Shown: positions 20,713-33,664, counted from the first letter of the stretch. The stretch: 64,000 nucleotides of DNA from Bretschneidera sinensis (GCA_023935145.1 CM043699.1:132068536-132132535), one strand, 5' to 3'. The notes: generated by a model from the sequence alone, not told the origin. A program made the numbers and translations.

Positions 20713-22907
20713 TTACCAATAGTCCCTGCAGGAGCAAACCCCATCTTGAAAATGATGGTAGCGAATGGGATCTCTTATCACAATAGTACAATTTTCTAGC
20801 TTTGCCGTGAGCTTGGTAAAGATATGACAGTCACCGCATATCCTAAGGTTCTTCCTAATCCTGATAGTTTTTACCTTTGACAAGCTCATTATTCCAAAGG
20901 CAATCGCCAGTTTCTCGCTGTGGTATCTCAGCGAGTCCTCCTTCTGTTCTCCCTCAAGATCTTGCAAGACAAAATTTGTGTCGGGAACATAACCGACACC
21001 AATTAATCTATGGATCAACTGGTTAAGCTGCCTATTAATCTCATCTATTTTTGGATGTGAGTTGTCCCCCAAAATAAAGGCATGAATCTGTTTATTCACT
21101 TCAATCCAACTGCATCCTGGTTCTTTCTTGACTCCTCTGTCTCTCATTGTTCTCCGAACTTCTGCAGCATCTCCCCATTTTTGAGAATTCGCATATATGT
21201 TAGACAAAAGTATGTAGGTTCCGGCATCTTCAGGATCCAGATTTAGAACTTGTTTAGCGGCAAGTATAGCTAGGTCCATTTTCTTGTGAACACTGCATGC
21301 ACCAAGCAAAGTTCTCCATGTCACAGCATCTGGTTCACATTCCATTTCACTAATCAGCCTAACTGCTTCATCAAGCTTTCCTGCCCTTCCAAGAAGATCA
21401 ATCATGCAACCATAGTGTTCCCTCCCTGGTTCGATCCCAAAAAGCTTCTTCATTGATCGGAAATAGTACCACCCATCTTCCACAAGCCCTGCATGGCTGC
21501 AAGCAAAAAGAACCCCAAGAATCGTAATGTAGTTTGGTTTTGTCTGAGAATCTTTCATCGACTCAAACATCTTTAGTGCCTCTCGACTGTAACCATTCTG
21601 CGCCAACCCTGCAATCATTGTGCTCCAAGAAATTACGTCCTTCTCTTCCATCAGACTGAATACACAGTTAGCATCTTCCAAGCTGCCACACTTACAGTAC
21701 ATATCCAAGAGCGAATTGTTAAGTATCAAATCTTGATCAAACTTCAAGACATGAACATGTACTTGCATCCCCAATTCTAACAAAGCCAACCCTGTACAAG
21801 CCCTCAAAACACTCGTCAACGTAGACTGATCAGCACCAAAACCAGCCCTCTTCATTCTCTTGAAAAGATTCAAAGCTTCATCCCCATCGCTGTTCTGAGC
21901 AAACCCACCAATGATAGAATTCCAAACAACCAAATCTCCAGTCACCATCTCATAGAAAACGCAAAGCGCATTCTTCAACTCACCCAATTTGGAGTAAACA
22001 TCAATCAGAGCACTCCTAACGAATACATCAGACTCTAACCCAGCCTTAATTATCCCGCAATGAAGCATTCTAAGATTCAGCAACCCGTCACATGCTCTCA
22101 AAACAGAGGAGTAAGTGAACATGTTGGGCGTCACTCCTTCTCTAAGCATCAAAACTAACAACTCCAAAGCCTTGCTATTGATGTTAGCGTTAGAGTAAGC
22201 GGAAATCATAGTTGTCCAAGAAACAACGTTTCTCTCAGGCATTTTGTCGAACAAAGATTGCGCTTGTTCTAACAAATTAAATTTGACATACATGTTGATG
22301 AGAATGTTTATCAAAAAGGTTTTGGGCTGGTACCCATTAGATAAAACGTGGTTGTGGACGAGCTTGCCCTGTTCAATGGCGCGGCGAGACAAGCAGCACT
22401 TGATGAGCTCAGAGTAGGTGATGGAGTCAGCCCAGATGCCGTGCCTTTGCATGGAGTCCATGGCTTGCATGGCTCTCGGGAGGTCTCTTTGATAGCAGTA
22501 TCTGGTGAAATCATTGAGCAGAGATGGTGGGCTTGGGGCATGAATACGGGACCTGATGGCTCTGGCTGTGAGAGAGAAACAATAAATTTTCAAGTAATAC
22601 ATTAGACAAATTGACATTGATACATTCAGAAATTTATTTCCTAGGCTGAACAGTAAGGATTTTTGGCGGAAAATACACATTAATAGGTATAAAATGAAGA
22701 GGAAGACTAACCAGGTTTCTCAAGTGTGAAAGACTCATTTTCAGTGCCGTCTCTTTCAACCTTGTTGGTGATGGTGCTGTTTGGAGATAAAAATGTGAAG
22801 GCTGAGAGATTTCTCCTAGAAAAGCGATAGGTGACGTTGTTCTTCTTGAAAATCAGAAGAGCAAGAAGCTCCGGCGAAGCCCTAACCCTCAACCATGGCG
22901 TCCCCAT
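20713..22907 (-). CDS. DYW-class PPR protein, mitochondrial RNA editing factor (REME1-like, At2g03880 type)
   Basis: Two exons on the minus strand: 22712-22907 (donor G|GTTAGT) and 20713-22565 (acceptor CTCACAG|CC). They join in frame to 2,049 bp, or 682 residues. The N-terminus is basic and Ser/Arg-rich, consistent with an organelle transit peptide. Next come PLS-type PPR repeats (VVSWTTMISAYSNANINSKA, VVWNSIIGGFAQNSDGDEAL, VISWSTMIAGLAQNGYSREA), then the E region (EPGCSWIEVNKQIHAF) and a complete DYW deaminase domain. The domain has HSEKLA (HxE), CGDCH (CxxCH) and terminal CRDYW. DYW proteins bind organellar RNA and deaminate C to U. The closest relative I recall is Arabidopsis REME1; orthology is inference. 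Without the intron, the second exon alone would begin with an unrelated N-terminus. No lesion is seen. Confidence 0.93.
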
Positions 22908-23674
22908 TGCAAGACTCGCCGAGACGCCGCCGACTTACCGTCTACGATTCGGTTGTCTGCCTTTTTGGCCTTTTTTTTCCCACCATCTTACCGCTTCTAG
23001 CCAATAGCAACTCGTCACGTTTGCAATAAAGGGCCTCTCAAACGCCGTCGTATAGTTTTACGCAGTCATTGGCTTAAAAAGGCCCCATTTCTTTCGTTGC
23101 TGAGTGCTTACTCCTGTCTGAATTGTTTTAGGTTAGACTCAAAATAAATCTAATAGGGGTGATTATTTTTTATTATAATTTTTACATATTATTAAAAACC
23201 AATAATAAATAATATGTTTTGATTTAGATAAGTATGAAATAAGATGCATCATCAAAAATAATATGTATAACATATAATGTGGACTACAATCTTTTTCATT
23301 TAAAAATTTAAATAAAAACTAAATTTATGTTGAGATTGAATGTCATAATGATAAATTTGAATTTAAATATTCTATATTTGGTGATGTGATATTCAATCTC
23401 ACCATAAGCTTGACTCAATTTTAATTCACAAATGAAGATGATCCGTATAATGTATATATCATAATAACTAATTAATGTAAAAAGAGTAAAAAAAAAGTAT
23501 TTAATTAAGTGACACATCAAATAAAATGGAGGTAATTGTAAAATTAATAAATTATTTTTGAAGAAGAAAATGATGGTTTTATGTTGCTCACAATTCACAA
23601 GTTTAATTCATGATCTTTAGTGGTAGATACGTAAGGAAATTATTGCACAAAAAGCATGATTATCGCTTTCATAT
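22908..23674. other. Upstream region of the PPR gene and AT-rich spacer
   Basis: The first ~150 bp probably hold the PPR promoter and 5' UTR; no convincing TATA box was found. From about 23100 the sequence is AT-rich without genes. A stretch at about 23536-23607 recurs inverted at 37496-37590. Confidence 0.45.
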
Positions 23675-24102
23675 TGTTAAGATTTTGACTCAATTCCCAA
23701 CAAAGATAACTTCTAATTAGTTTAAGAAAATTTGTTTCATATTTTATAGTTGTTTATTTTAGTAGGAGTAATATTAGTAGTTTTTTTATTATTATGTTGT
23801 TATTCTTTTCCTGATAGTATTAGAAAAATATTTTCTATATAAAAAAAGCGTTAGAGAAGGTTTGAAATATACCCATAATTCCAATATTATTATTAGAGCT
23901 AGGTGGAGATCTTTGGGTTGTGAGGGCAATAATTTTGTTTTTCCTAAAGTTGTTATTAAGGATTAATAAAATTATGAGTTTATTGTTTGCATAGGTAAGA
24001 AAGTTGTCGAACCATATTAAATTGTTGTGCTTGATATTTGTTTATTTATTATTATGAATAGATGGATTTTAAGGGTAAAATCCTAACAAGTGGTATCAAA
24101 GT
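23675..24102 (+). mobile_element. Orphan LTR with adjoining primer-binding site
   Basis: The segment 23675-24088 begins TGTTAAGATTTT and ends AAAATCCTAACA, near-perfect inverted termini typical of Ty1/copia LTRs. Two bases later comes TGGTATCAAAGT (24091-24102), close to the initiator-Met primer-binding site. Internal coding sequence and the second LTR are missing, and the next sequence is the 3' end of a LINE on the other strand. It is therefore a truncated element, not a clean solo LTR. Confidence 0.65.
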
Positions 24103-24153
24103 CTGGTCATCTATTTACAAGTGGTGCCAAAAGGGTGCATCTCAAGCCAAAGA

Positions 24154-27100
24154 CTATTTACAAGAAAGAAGTTCCACAAAATCTAAGGGATCAAAATCAT
24201 TTACAAAAAAATTCTCTTTAAACCAATAATTAAGAATGTTGAACCACTTATCTTTAATAACTTCCATAGGAGTCTTAATGCCATCAAACACTTTACAATT
24301 CCTCTCATTTTATACCATCCAAAAAATAGAGAGTGAAATCAACGAGAAAGTTTTTTTAGCTCCTTAATAGCCCTCAAACCACTCCAAGCCCAAACTTTAT
24401 ATTTCACGAAATCGACCACTACCCAAGAGACCCTTAAAAGCCTATAAGCTATTTCCCACAAGTTTCCAACCAAGGAATAATCCACCAAAAGGTGAAACAT
24501 AGTCTCGACGCATCCTTTACAAATGTAGCATATATTAACAAACATTTCTCTCTTTCTTTGTAACTTTTCAATAGTAAGAATTTTCTCTCAAGAAGCTTCC
24601 CACAAAAAAAAAAAAAAAAAAAAAACCCCTTAATTTCTTAGTGGCATAAGAACACCAAATCACTTTCCAAGAAAAATTGGGAGCACTATCCGATGGAGCC
24701 CCCTCAAGAAGAAACTTATAAAAATATATCTCCTTAAAGCCTTTGTTCAGGCTAGGTCTCCACCTAGCCAAATCCTCTCTAGTCACATCCAACCTCACCC
24801 TATATAAAGTCTCCAAGAAACTTACAACCATCTCTAACTCTCAATCATAGACATTACAGATAAAAGACACATTCTGCGAAACACCTTAATTGGTGAAGGA
24901 TATACATAAGCTAATAAGTGCATCCTTATCCCTCGCAATCTCGTAGATGTCTGAAAAGTTGTCTTTTAAAGGAGTATTCTCAAACCACGTGCATGCCAAA
25001 GCTGAGTTCTTCTCCCATTTTTTACCAATATTGAAATGCAAAGAAGAAATTAAAGCCTCCCACCTTTTCCGAATCCATTTCTTTACCCCCATACCATAGG
25101 CCCCTTAGGCTCTTTAGACATCAACCTATTAGAATCTATCCCAACCTTAGCTTCAACCACTCTCCTCCAAAGATAATCTTTCTCCACAAGAAATCTCCAT
25201 AACCATTTCTCGAGAAGAGTTTTATTAAATAAAGTGAGAGATTAAAGACCAAGCTCTTTTTCCCCATCGGTTGCTTAACAACACCCCACCTCGCCAATGA
25301 TACTTGTATTTCACCCCTAGTGTTGCCCCAAATGAGCCTCTTTTGAATACTTTCCAAGCGATTAGACACTGAACTTGGAATAAGAAAGAGAGACATAAAG
25401 TAGATTAGAAGGCTAAAAAAAGTGTTTTTGATAAAAGTAAGTCTCCCCTCCCCCCTTTTTGTGAGATAGTGACTCTTCCACCTGGTTATTCGTTTCTCAT
25501 ATCTTTGCACAATAGGATTCCAAACACATTTGTCTTTGAACTTAGCCCCAAGAGGAAAACCGAAGTAAGTAATAGAAAGTCACCTCACATTGCATCCCAA
25601 CAAGCTTGTAAGAAAACAACCATTAATATTGAGGAATTAAATCACTCTTGCTAAGATTAATCTTAAGCCTAAAAAATGTTTCAAAACAAAGAAGAATATA
25701 CCGAATATGCAAAATTTGAATGACTTCACCCCACAAAAAACAATTGTGTCATCGACAAAAGGAATTTGAGACACACTCACACTACCTCCATTTTTCCCCA
25801 CTTTTAAATCTCTCAAAAGCCCCAATCAACTGTTTTCACCCCAACATTTTACTAAAAGTCTCCATTACCAACGTGGACAAGAAATGAAACAATGGATCCT
25901 CTTGTTGAAGACTCCTCGAAGCTTTAAAGAAGCTCGAAGGACAACCATTAGCTAGAATAGAGAAAGAAGTTGATGAAATACACTTGAAAATCCACTTACA
26001 CCATTTGTCCTCAAAACCCATTCTTTTCAACAAATAAATCACAAAACCCTAACAAACAAGATCATAAGTTTTCTCCATATCAAAGTTTATAAATGACCCT
26101 TCTTTCTCGAAAATTTTCTTACCCTCAATGAAAGCATTTTGGTTCGGACTCACAACCTTCCACTTAAAGTTCTTTAACCTAAAAGTAAGGATCTTTGACA
26201 AAGCTTGTAAATACACCTTACAAAACTAATAGGCCAAAAATGTTTAACATTGGACACCCCAACTTACTTCGAGTTAAGGACTATGAAAGTGGAGATTAGA
26301 CTTTCCACAAAGTCCCCCGAAGAATGAAACTCTTCAAAAAAATCTAAGGATATCTCCCTTTAGCACCTCCCAATTATGAATTAGAAATGTCATGGTAAAG
26401 CCATCGGGACTCGAAACTTTATCACCATTACAATCCTTAATAGCAACAAGAATCTCCTCTTAATCAAAAGGGTGTTTAAGCTAAATTATTTCCTCACCAC
26501 CAATTCTAGAGAATTCCAACCCATCCAAATTCGATCTATTATCACACATTTCCTTGTAAAGATTCGTATAGAAGTCACCAATCTCCCCCTTCATACTTTT
26601 CTTTCCTCAAACAACAAACTATCAACCTTAATGGAACTAAGAACGTTAATTCTCCAATGAGCATTAGCCATATGACGAAAGAACTTAATGTTCCTATCAC
26701 CCTCCATAATCCAAATTTCTCTAGATTTTTTACTCCAAGAGATTTCTTCTATAAAGATAAGCTTAGTAGGTTCCTTTTTAACCCAAATCCTCATTTCTCT
26801 ATCCAATCCCGAAAGGCACTCAGCAACCGCTTTCTTATTGAGCCCACTAATCCCACCCAAAAAAGTATTTAAAGAAGAGTTCACATCTTTGAGGGTTTCT
26901 TTGTTCCATATTTTCAAATATTCTTTTAAGGATTTTAGTTTCGAATCCACTAAAAAACCAACAAAACCATCCATATTGCAACCCCCAAACCAACATTTGA
27001 TAAGATCTCGAAAGCCATCCAATTTAAGCCACATATTCTTAAACTGGAACGGATTCGGACCCCACTGCATGCCCTCCGCTTCAAGAACAATAAGATACTG

Positions 27101-27779
27101 GTCCGAAGTGGGACGAGACAAAAGCTTATGAATCAAGCTAGGAAATGGAGCTTCCTAATAACCAGTGACAAGAAAGCAATTGATCCTAGAGAACGAGAGG
27201 GTCTCCCTAAAATGTGACCAAATGAAAGAACCACTCGACAAAGACAAATCAATAAGGCTATGTCGTTAAACAAAGTTTAAAAACTCTCTCTTCAAACTAC
27301 TCTCTTGCGAACCTCATTCTCTCTTATGAGGATAAAGAACAACATTAAAATCACCAGCCATTACTCACAAGAGATGCCACCGATATTGAACCACTGTTAG
27401 CTCCCCCCCAAAAAAGACTTTGTTCCCCGTTATTCGTTAGGCCGTAGACTCCTGACAACACCCATTCTCCACTAGAAGAAAACCTCTTGAAGACGCAAGA
27501 CACTAAGAACAATCCCACATGGAAATCAATCAAGTCAAGCATCTTCATATCCCATATAATGACAACACCTTTTGAAGCACCGATCACTGGCAACGCTTTC
27601 CAACCATAGGACCTCAAACCCCAAATACTACGAATAATCGAATCATCAGTCACTTACATTTTAGTCTCTTGAAGACACACCACGTTTCCCTTCTATTCTC
27701 TAAGGTAGTGTTTCACTCTAGCCCTCTTATTCAAGTCATTCAAACCCCTCATATTCCACGAGATGATTTTCCTTTTCAT
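24154..27779 (-). pseudogene. LINE ORF2 (endonuclease and reverse transcriptase), broken
   Basis: It starts at ATG 27777-27779 with MKRKIISWNMRGLND and, after a stop, VVCLQETK: the start of an L1 endonuclease (WNxRG, QETK). Further blocks are VIGASKGVVIIWD and WVLSGVYG. Reverse transcriptase blocks include QQEDPLFHFL (normally RQGDPLSPFLF) and the active site as FVDDTIVF at about 25758 (normally FADD). The zinc-binding region 24339-24545 has CYICKGCVETMFHLLVDY, and the C-terminus has the W..ERN motif near 24290. Many stops separate these blocks. Confidence 0.82.
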
Positions 27780-27789
27780 TGATCACTAT

Positions 27790-30490
27790 CAACAACCTTA
27801 TCTTCCTCTATCAAATCTATCACTCATTGAACAACACCAGCACCTTCCCTCTTGTAGTTGACATAAAAAAACCAACCTTTTAAGTTCTCCACTAATCACC
27901 TTGACTGTTTTCTAGCCGAAGTCTGCTTATGGCTCCTTGATTTACATTCTTTCACCCTAATCCTCTCAATCTCCTCAAATAACCTAATTGCTTCATCTTC
28001 CACCCCCACTAAAGAAGCCTTTACAAGCTTGTGCAACTTCTTAACCCATTTAAGGACCCAATCTGAAGTCTTATAACTCACTAATTTTTCATCACCCAAC
28101 TCTATCGCGAGCCACTGATTTGGCTACTCCACACTCTCAACTAGAGCTAAACAACCCTCATTAGTTACACTACCATTATTATCATGAATACCCTCACTAC
28201 AAAACCCCTCAACCACACTGACCAGACAACCCTCATTTCCTTCTACATCTAAGCCATCCACAACAATAAAAGGGGGCGGTGAGAGAATGAGGCTCAAAAC
28301 AGACCAAGGCATCATTCAACGCTAAACAGAGCTGGCCAACCTAAATTTCTTTCTTAGAACTTGCTAAAAAATCCACAAAACCAGGAGGCCTACAATTTTC
28401 TTCCATTAAAATTTTTGCATGATTGTCCTCGCAACCCACTGAAACATTGTAGTTCTTAGTAAAAATCTCAAACTACTCACCATACCTTATTTCACAAGGT
28501 TTATCTAAAACTAACTCCAACACAGTTCTAGAATAGAGCCCCTCCACAAAGGATCTAAGAAGGAAACAATAGTCTCATCTCTCAATAGTATCATATTCAG
28601 GAACCTCAAGAGGATCCTCAACCTCCTCAAACTCTGGCCACCATAAACGAACTATCCCAGAACCATTCAAGGTTGTTGCGGGAGCAAAAACTGGAGTAAT
28701 GGCAAAAGGAGGCGAAGGTTCCACCAAAAAACGACCAGAACTTAACGATAATGGCTCACCAAAAGTTTTTGTGGACAATGCAATCATTTTCGACTGCTTC
28801 CCACAATTGCTACCCATTGGAGAACCTAATTGAGTTGCAACTCAGTGCTTGACGAGTCTGAGACTGGACTTTGAAAGAATAAAAGAGAAAGGCTTTTTCC
28901 TTAGCTTTTTCAATAAGCTAGTTCCAGACCCATTTTTGCGGATCACATTAATAAATCAAATTGGGTGCTTAGCAGCCCGCACACCATGGCTCTTACTTGG
29001 CCTAACTTCCTAGCTCAGATATTTAATGAATTGAACTGTATCCTCTTGGCTTACCTTAGAATGAGAGCTCAATTCCTTGGATTGACCTAATAGATTCTTA
29101 CTTCGGCTTATGGCAAATTCAAAATTTGAAAAAAGATGGCAGTTGTCTATTCCTTTTTCTCTTCAGTCGCCTTTTTGTGCATGGCCTTCCCATCATCTTC
29201 ACCAGTTACCACAATCGACCAAGATCCGTGGTTCACAGAGGAAGAAAGTGGCGAAATCGTTCGCTTAATTAAAGTCTCAATTTGGGCAAAAATCTTTCAA
29301 AAAGATGGCGGCATCACTCGAGGTCATTGGATAATGAGCAGCCCCACCATAAACCAACATCGCATCCCAATGAATATATGCAACTGGCGGACTAAAAATA
29401 ACCAATCCCTTACCCTGCCTATTTCCCACCACCAAAAATATTCCCAAATTCGGCGACACCAGTTTATCTAACTCAGAAAAAGCTTTAAACACTCTCCACC
29501 AACCATCAACCTCACAACCCTCAAGAAAAAGCACAAATCGAGAGCTCCCCTGATTGATTTCAGTTAGTGATACAAAGTGGCCTCTCCTATTATTGTGCAA
29601 TCCCAAAACCAAAGGTCTATTAAGCTTTCTCCATCTCTAAAACCATATTTCTCCATTTTCGAACAAAAACTCATACCATGATTTCAACAACCACTCAAAT
29701 TCCTACATATCCAAACAAAACAAAATTCTTCCTCCTGGAGCATAATCGGATATTCGCAAAAAATCCTCCACCACAACAGAACGCCTACTCTCATGTTAGA
29801 AAAATCAACATTTAGTGCTGATTTTGGACCATTTTAAAATGAGAGTAACGGATTATTTGAAAACCCAAAAAACATCGGTTTAAATAAAATAGTTGTGATT
29901 TAAATAGAAAATGTGTGAGATTAAATCAAAAAGCATCAGTTTAAATCAAAGGTTGTGATTTAAACAAAAAATGTGTGAGATTTTAATTAATTTTTAAATA
30001 GACACGATCTGGTCCGTTAAAAACTAATGACATGATCATAAAGCTCTCATTCAATCTGAAAAAAATCATATCTTTCCAATTGGAAAAACATGTCTTTCCA
30101 GAATCATTTGAAGAGTATTTCTGCACCTATAAACACCCATCACTTCCCATGTTCAGAACATAATAATTTTTTTCATTCTTGCTTATCTCTTTCTATCTCA
30201 AAAACTCTGTCAAAATATTTCAATATTTCAAAGTAGAATTAAATCTGAAGTTCTTCAGATTTTGGTGTCTATATACTTCAAACAAGAGACTTGGTTGTAT
30301 CTTGAAGAACTATTCGTTTTTAACCCATAGTAAACTTGTTTATACAAGTGGAGATGAATAAAACCTTAAAAACAATGTTTATAATATGCCTCTAATTCTT
30401 GATTTTTAGTTTTTGTTCTCATTTTAAAAAATTTATAACATCTCATACTTCTTCACGGGTATTTCGTTCTAAAAGCAGGCCATTTATTAA
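27790..30490 (-). pseudogene. LINE ORF1-like region (DUF4283-type), broken and split
   Basis: Minus-strand frames 29277-29612 (..GSSRFVLFLEGCEVDGWWRV, SPPVAYIHWDAML) and 28575-28817 resemble the nucleic-acid-binding ORF1/DUF4283 proteins of plant L1 elements. The frame continues across the solo LTR: SRRSVVVEDFLRISDYAPGG before 29789 joins sequence at 30446-30490 on the far side. No zinc knuckle was recognised. Confidence 0.6.
29794..30440 (+). mobile_element. Solo LTR, 647 bp, with TCTCA target duplication, nested in LINE
   Basis: Begins TGTTAGAAAAATC and ends ATTTATAACA (TGTTA..TAACA). It is flanked by identical 5-bp repeats TCTCA at 29789-29793 and 30441-30445. A CCTATAAACACC motif at about 30126 fits an LTR TATA box. 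There is no internal coding region. LINE sequence continues on both sides, so it inserted into the LINE. Orientation is unknown; plus is assigned from the TATA-like motif. Confidence 0.9.
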
Positions 30491-30960
30491 AATTGCAGGA
30501 GTATCCAAATAGCTAACTGGATGCAAGCTCCTTGGCTTCCCTAACAGTGCCTAAAATTATTGACATGTTATACATAACTTGCAATAATCCAAGTTGAACC
30601 ACTAAAGGTCAGATGCAGTAACCAAAATGGAATAGACATAGTCCCAATATCAGGCAAACTTTATTGAGGCCAACCTGCTACAAGCCGTGTGCAAAAAGTG
30701 ATGCAAAAGCAACCTATCTATATCAATCTTCGCTTTTCTGTTTCTGTTATTTTCGTAGTTTAAGGGTTTTAAGTCCAGCTCTAAAGCTCTGCAAACCCTT
30801 CATAATCTTACTTAATTACAACTAACATGTGGTTTATTCTACAATAATGTATTAGTTGTTCATTATTATATAATCTAGTGAAGAGAACAACTGATGGAAG
30901 AATGTCCACTTGTAGTTCTCAACTTTTATTGTAAAAAATTAACACTCCTACATGATTCAG

Positions 30961-33239
30961 GGAATCTCAGGACCTGTCCAGTGGAATTGAAGAAATCCCA
31001 GTTGAAAAATCCGATTTCGTATTTGCTCAGTTGAGAAATGAAATGGGCATTACTGGAGAATTGGTGAACGTTTTCTCTAGAAATCGGTCTATTGGGACTC
31101 ATGAGAACAATGTAAGTTTCTTGAATCGTACTTTTTTGGTTCTCTTGAAGCTTAAGTGTGAATTCTCAGAATGGATTGTAGTTCTCTGGTTTTCTTGCAA
31201 TTATTTGACAATGAACTTTGCCCTTTGATTTTAATTATATCCTTACGAGAATAAATAAAACAAGAACTTTTTTGGGTCAATAGTATACTCAAAAAACTTC
31301 TTATGGCATGCTCTAGTAATTCTCTACTTGTGTTCTTATTTTGTTACTGTGCTGATCATATCAGGCAAGAAGCAACATGGCAGATAAGAGAAGATGGATC
31401 TGTGTTAGATCGTACCTGTGTTGTGATGAATTCAATCCAGTCCTTGCAGAGGAGGATTCAACTTCCATTAAGAGCTCTGAGGCCACTGTGACACAGCCTT
31501 TAACAGAAGAGTTGACAGACAACGGAGATAGCAAGAGTGAAGAGAGAAACTATAATATAACAACAGAACAGTAGAATTCAATTTCCAAATTATTTCGTAA
31601 AGAAGATGCGGCAATCATTATTCAGTCGGCATTTAGAAACTTTCTGGTTAATTCCCACTCGCACATATATTACTATAACATATTTTGATAATCTTTCAAG
31701 AAAAATTCTATGAGCAAAAACTTCCGATTTTGGTCTTTCAAGTTCCCTGACCAAAACGACAAAACACAAGTATACACATGCAACATGACTTTGGCTTTTA
31801 AAAACCTGTCTTGCATGGTAAGCATGAAAAATTAAGTAAGAAAATTATCAAATGACAGTAATTTCAAGAGTGAGAAATGAAACTTCTACTGCCTAACTTT
31901 TGAAGTACAGTACGCCATTTGTCAACTTTTGAACTAATCTGCCTTACTGAATTGGAAAATCTGGTTTCTTATTTGTTGCTATAGTTTTTGAATTTCAGGC
32001 TAGGCGTCCAACTGAAGAGATCATTACAGAGGATGTTCAGCCTGAGCCTCTTGCAAGGACAGAGAGTCCAAGTAGGAAGTCTTGGAGCACATCAATTTGA
32101 AGTTCAAACTGGAAATTCAGTGGAAGCTTTCTCCGTAGGAGAAGAAAGCACAGCTATACATCAGCGAGCACATCAAAAGCCCAGAACAGACTTTTAAAGT
32201 AAAGGTAAAAGAACAAACAACAATACATGCCTCTTTTGCTTTAAGAATTTAAGTGAAAACAAAAAAAAAATTGCACCCAAAGCAAGAGCATAAACCCCAG
32301 CTAATACTAATACTACTACACAGTTTCAAGTTGTTGCATGATTTTACAAAGTTTGTTCTAATTTTGAAAACTATCTTAAGATTTTAGTGTGTTGAAGTTG
32401 TAAAACAAATTCACTTTTAACAGAGTACAATGTAAAAATAACAGGATGACTGGGATGATAGCACAGTAAGTAGCAACATATCGAAAATTAGAATTCAGAA
32501 CAGACTAGAAGCAACAACTAGGGGCGAGAGAGCCCTGGCTTAGGATTTTTCACAACGGATACAGCTAACTTTAGTTATCTAAATCTAAGCAAAGAACATG
32601 AGTTCAGAACTTAACTAACTGAACACTGTCCAATTGATTTATAGCTTCGAATCTGTTCAAAGAAGAAGCAAGCAAGATCTGACGATACAGAACCCAACAT
32701 GGGTTGGACCTGGCTAGAAAGGTGGATGGCAACTCGCCTTCCAGAAAGCTGCTTAGTTGAAAACCATGTAAGCAAACAGCTCGAAACAATTGACGGCAAT
32801 CAAAGAATTCTGGTCAGAAAGAGATTCTCTAATGTAGCAGGCGAAGAAAATGAGAGTTGCTGATCTAACGAGGTATCTGTCCATTTTGATAGCCTATCAG
32901 TAACTGCACCGAAAGGAAAAGGTGGCTGCAGGCCGCCTAAGAACAGGCTTAAGGCTACAAGAAATGTATCAAGACGCAAAACCGTGCCAAGCTCCCAGTT
33001 TCCAAAAGAATGTGCTGAGGTAAAACCTCCTCACTAAAGCAAAGTACTCGGTATTTTATTTGTAAATCTTGTGCTCATCATACTACTGGATATTGCTACA
33101 GGTAAGCACAAAAGATTTTCCAGGGGGGTTGAAAAGAATAAAAAAACTCAGGCTCAAGCAAAAGCAACCAGTAGGCAAACAAGATGCCAAATGCAAAGAT
33201 GCTTCTCTAGGGTCACCAGATCTCATGACCATCTCTTAA
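30961..33239 (+). pseudogene. IQD (IQ67-domain calmodulin-binding) protein pseudogene
   Basis: IQD proteins are plant scaffold proteins that bind calmodulin and microtubules. Exons traced: 30961-31111, 31365-31646 (VRSYLCCDEFNPVLAEEDST, then the IQ motif AAIIIQSAFRNFL), 31999-32204 (ARRPTEEIITEDVQPEPLAR), 32445 to about 32565 (DDWDDSTVSSNISKIRIQNR), about 32655-33019 (MGWTWLERWMATRLPE) and 33102-33239. Lesions: TAG at 31572-31574 just before the IQ motif, one extra base near 32094, TAG after ERALA, and TGA in the segment after EENESC. The N-terminal exons are missing; the LINE begins about 470 bp upstream of the first exon. Splice sites are mostly intact, suggesting fairly recent loss of function. 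Confidence 0.8.
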
Positions 33240-33640
33240 CCACTTACTAGCAATTGGCCTTCAAATCTGTTAAGTGAAATAAGTTCACTGTTATTACTTA
33301 AAGTGAGATCTGTTAGTGTGTCTCGTTTCTAGTTATTCGTTGAATCCCTGTGTAAATGCTGTGAGTCAAAAACATAATCTAATCTGATAGCCTCTTCTGA
33401 TATCAATAATCAACAATCACCCACATATACTTCTACAAGTTACAAATTACAATTGAATTACTTGTGGTAGAAAAGACATCAAACTAACCTCATAAAATCA
33501 AACTAAAAACCAGCTAAACCACATCCATTACAAAAACAAAAAGTCAATGAGCAATAAATTAAAAGAGGAACATAACAGGAGCAAATTGGAAGAAAGAATA
33601 AATACCATCATGCAATTTGATCCACATCCACTTGTATGCT
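33240..33640. other. 3' flank of the IQD pseudogene
   Basis: AT-rich, no coding signal. It joins the duplicated eIF1A block at about 33640. Confidence 0.5.
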
Positions 33641-33664
33641 GCAACACAATTTCCCTCCAGGCCG

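Larger units (their letters stand above)
24110..30490 (-). mobile_element. L1-type LINE retrotransposon, decayed, containing a solo LTR
   Basis: Minus-strand order from the right: an ORF1-like region, an apurinic-type endonuclease, reverse transcriptase, then the zinc-binding C-terminal region, the layout of plant L1 elements. Length without the nested LTR is about 5.7 kb, near full length. The 3' end near 24110 abuts the orphan LTR; no poly(A) tail or target duplication was found. A 22-base A run lies inside the coding region at about 24604-24625. Stops and frameshifts are frequent throughout. Confidence 0.85.

Noticed and set aside
20713..22680. Single-exon reading of the PPR gene starting MCIFRQKSL
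   Set aside because: The N-terminus of that frame is intron; splicing to 22712-22907 joins in frame and gives a typical transit-peptide start.
24604..24625. A22 run as the poly(A) tail of the LINE
   Set aside because: It lies on the wrong strand and inside the ORF2 region, with LINE coding sequence continuing on both sides.
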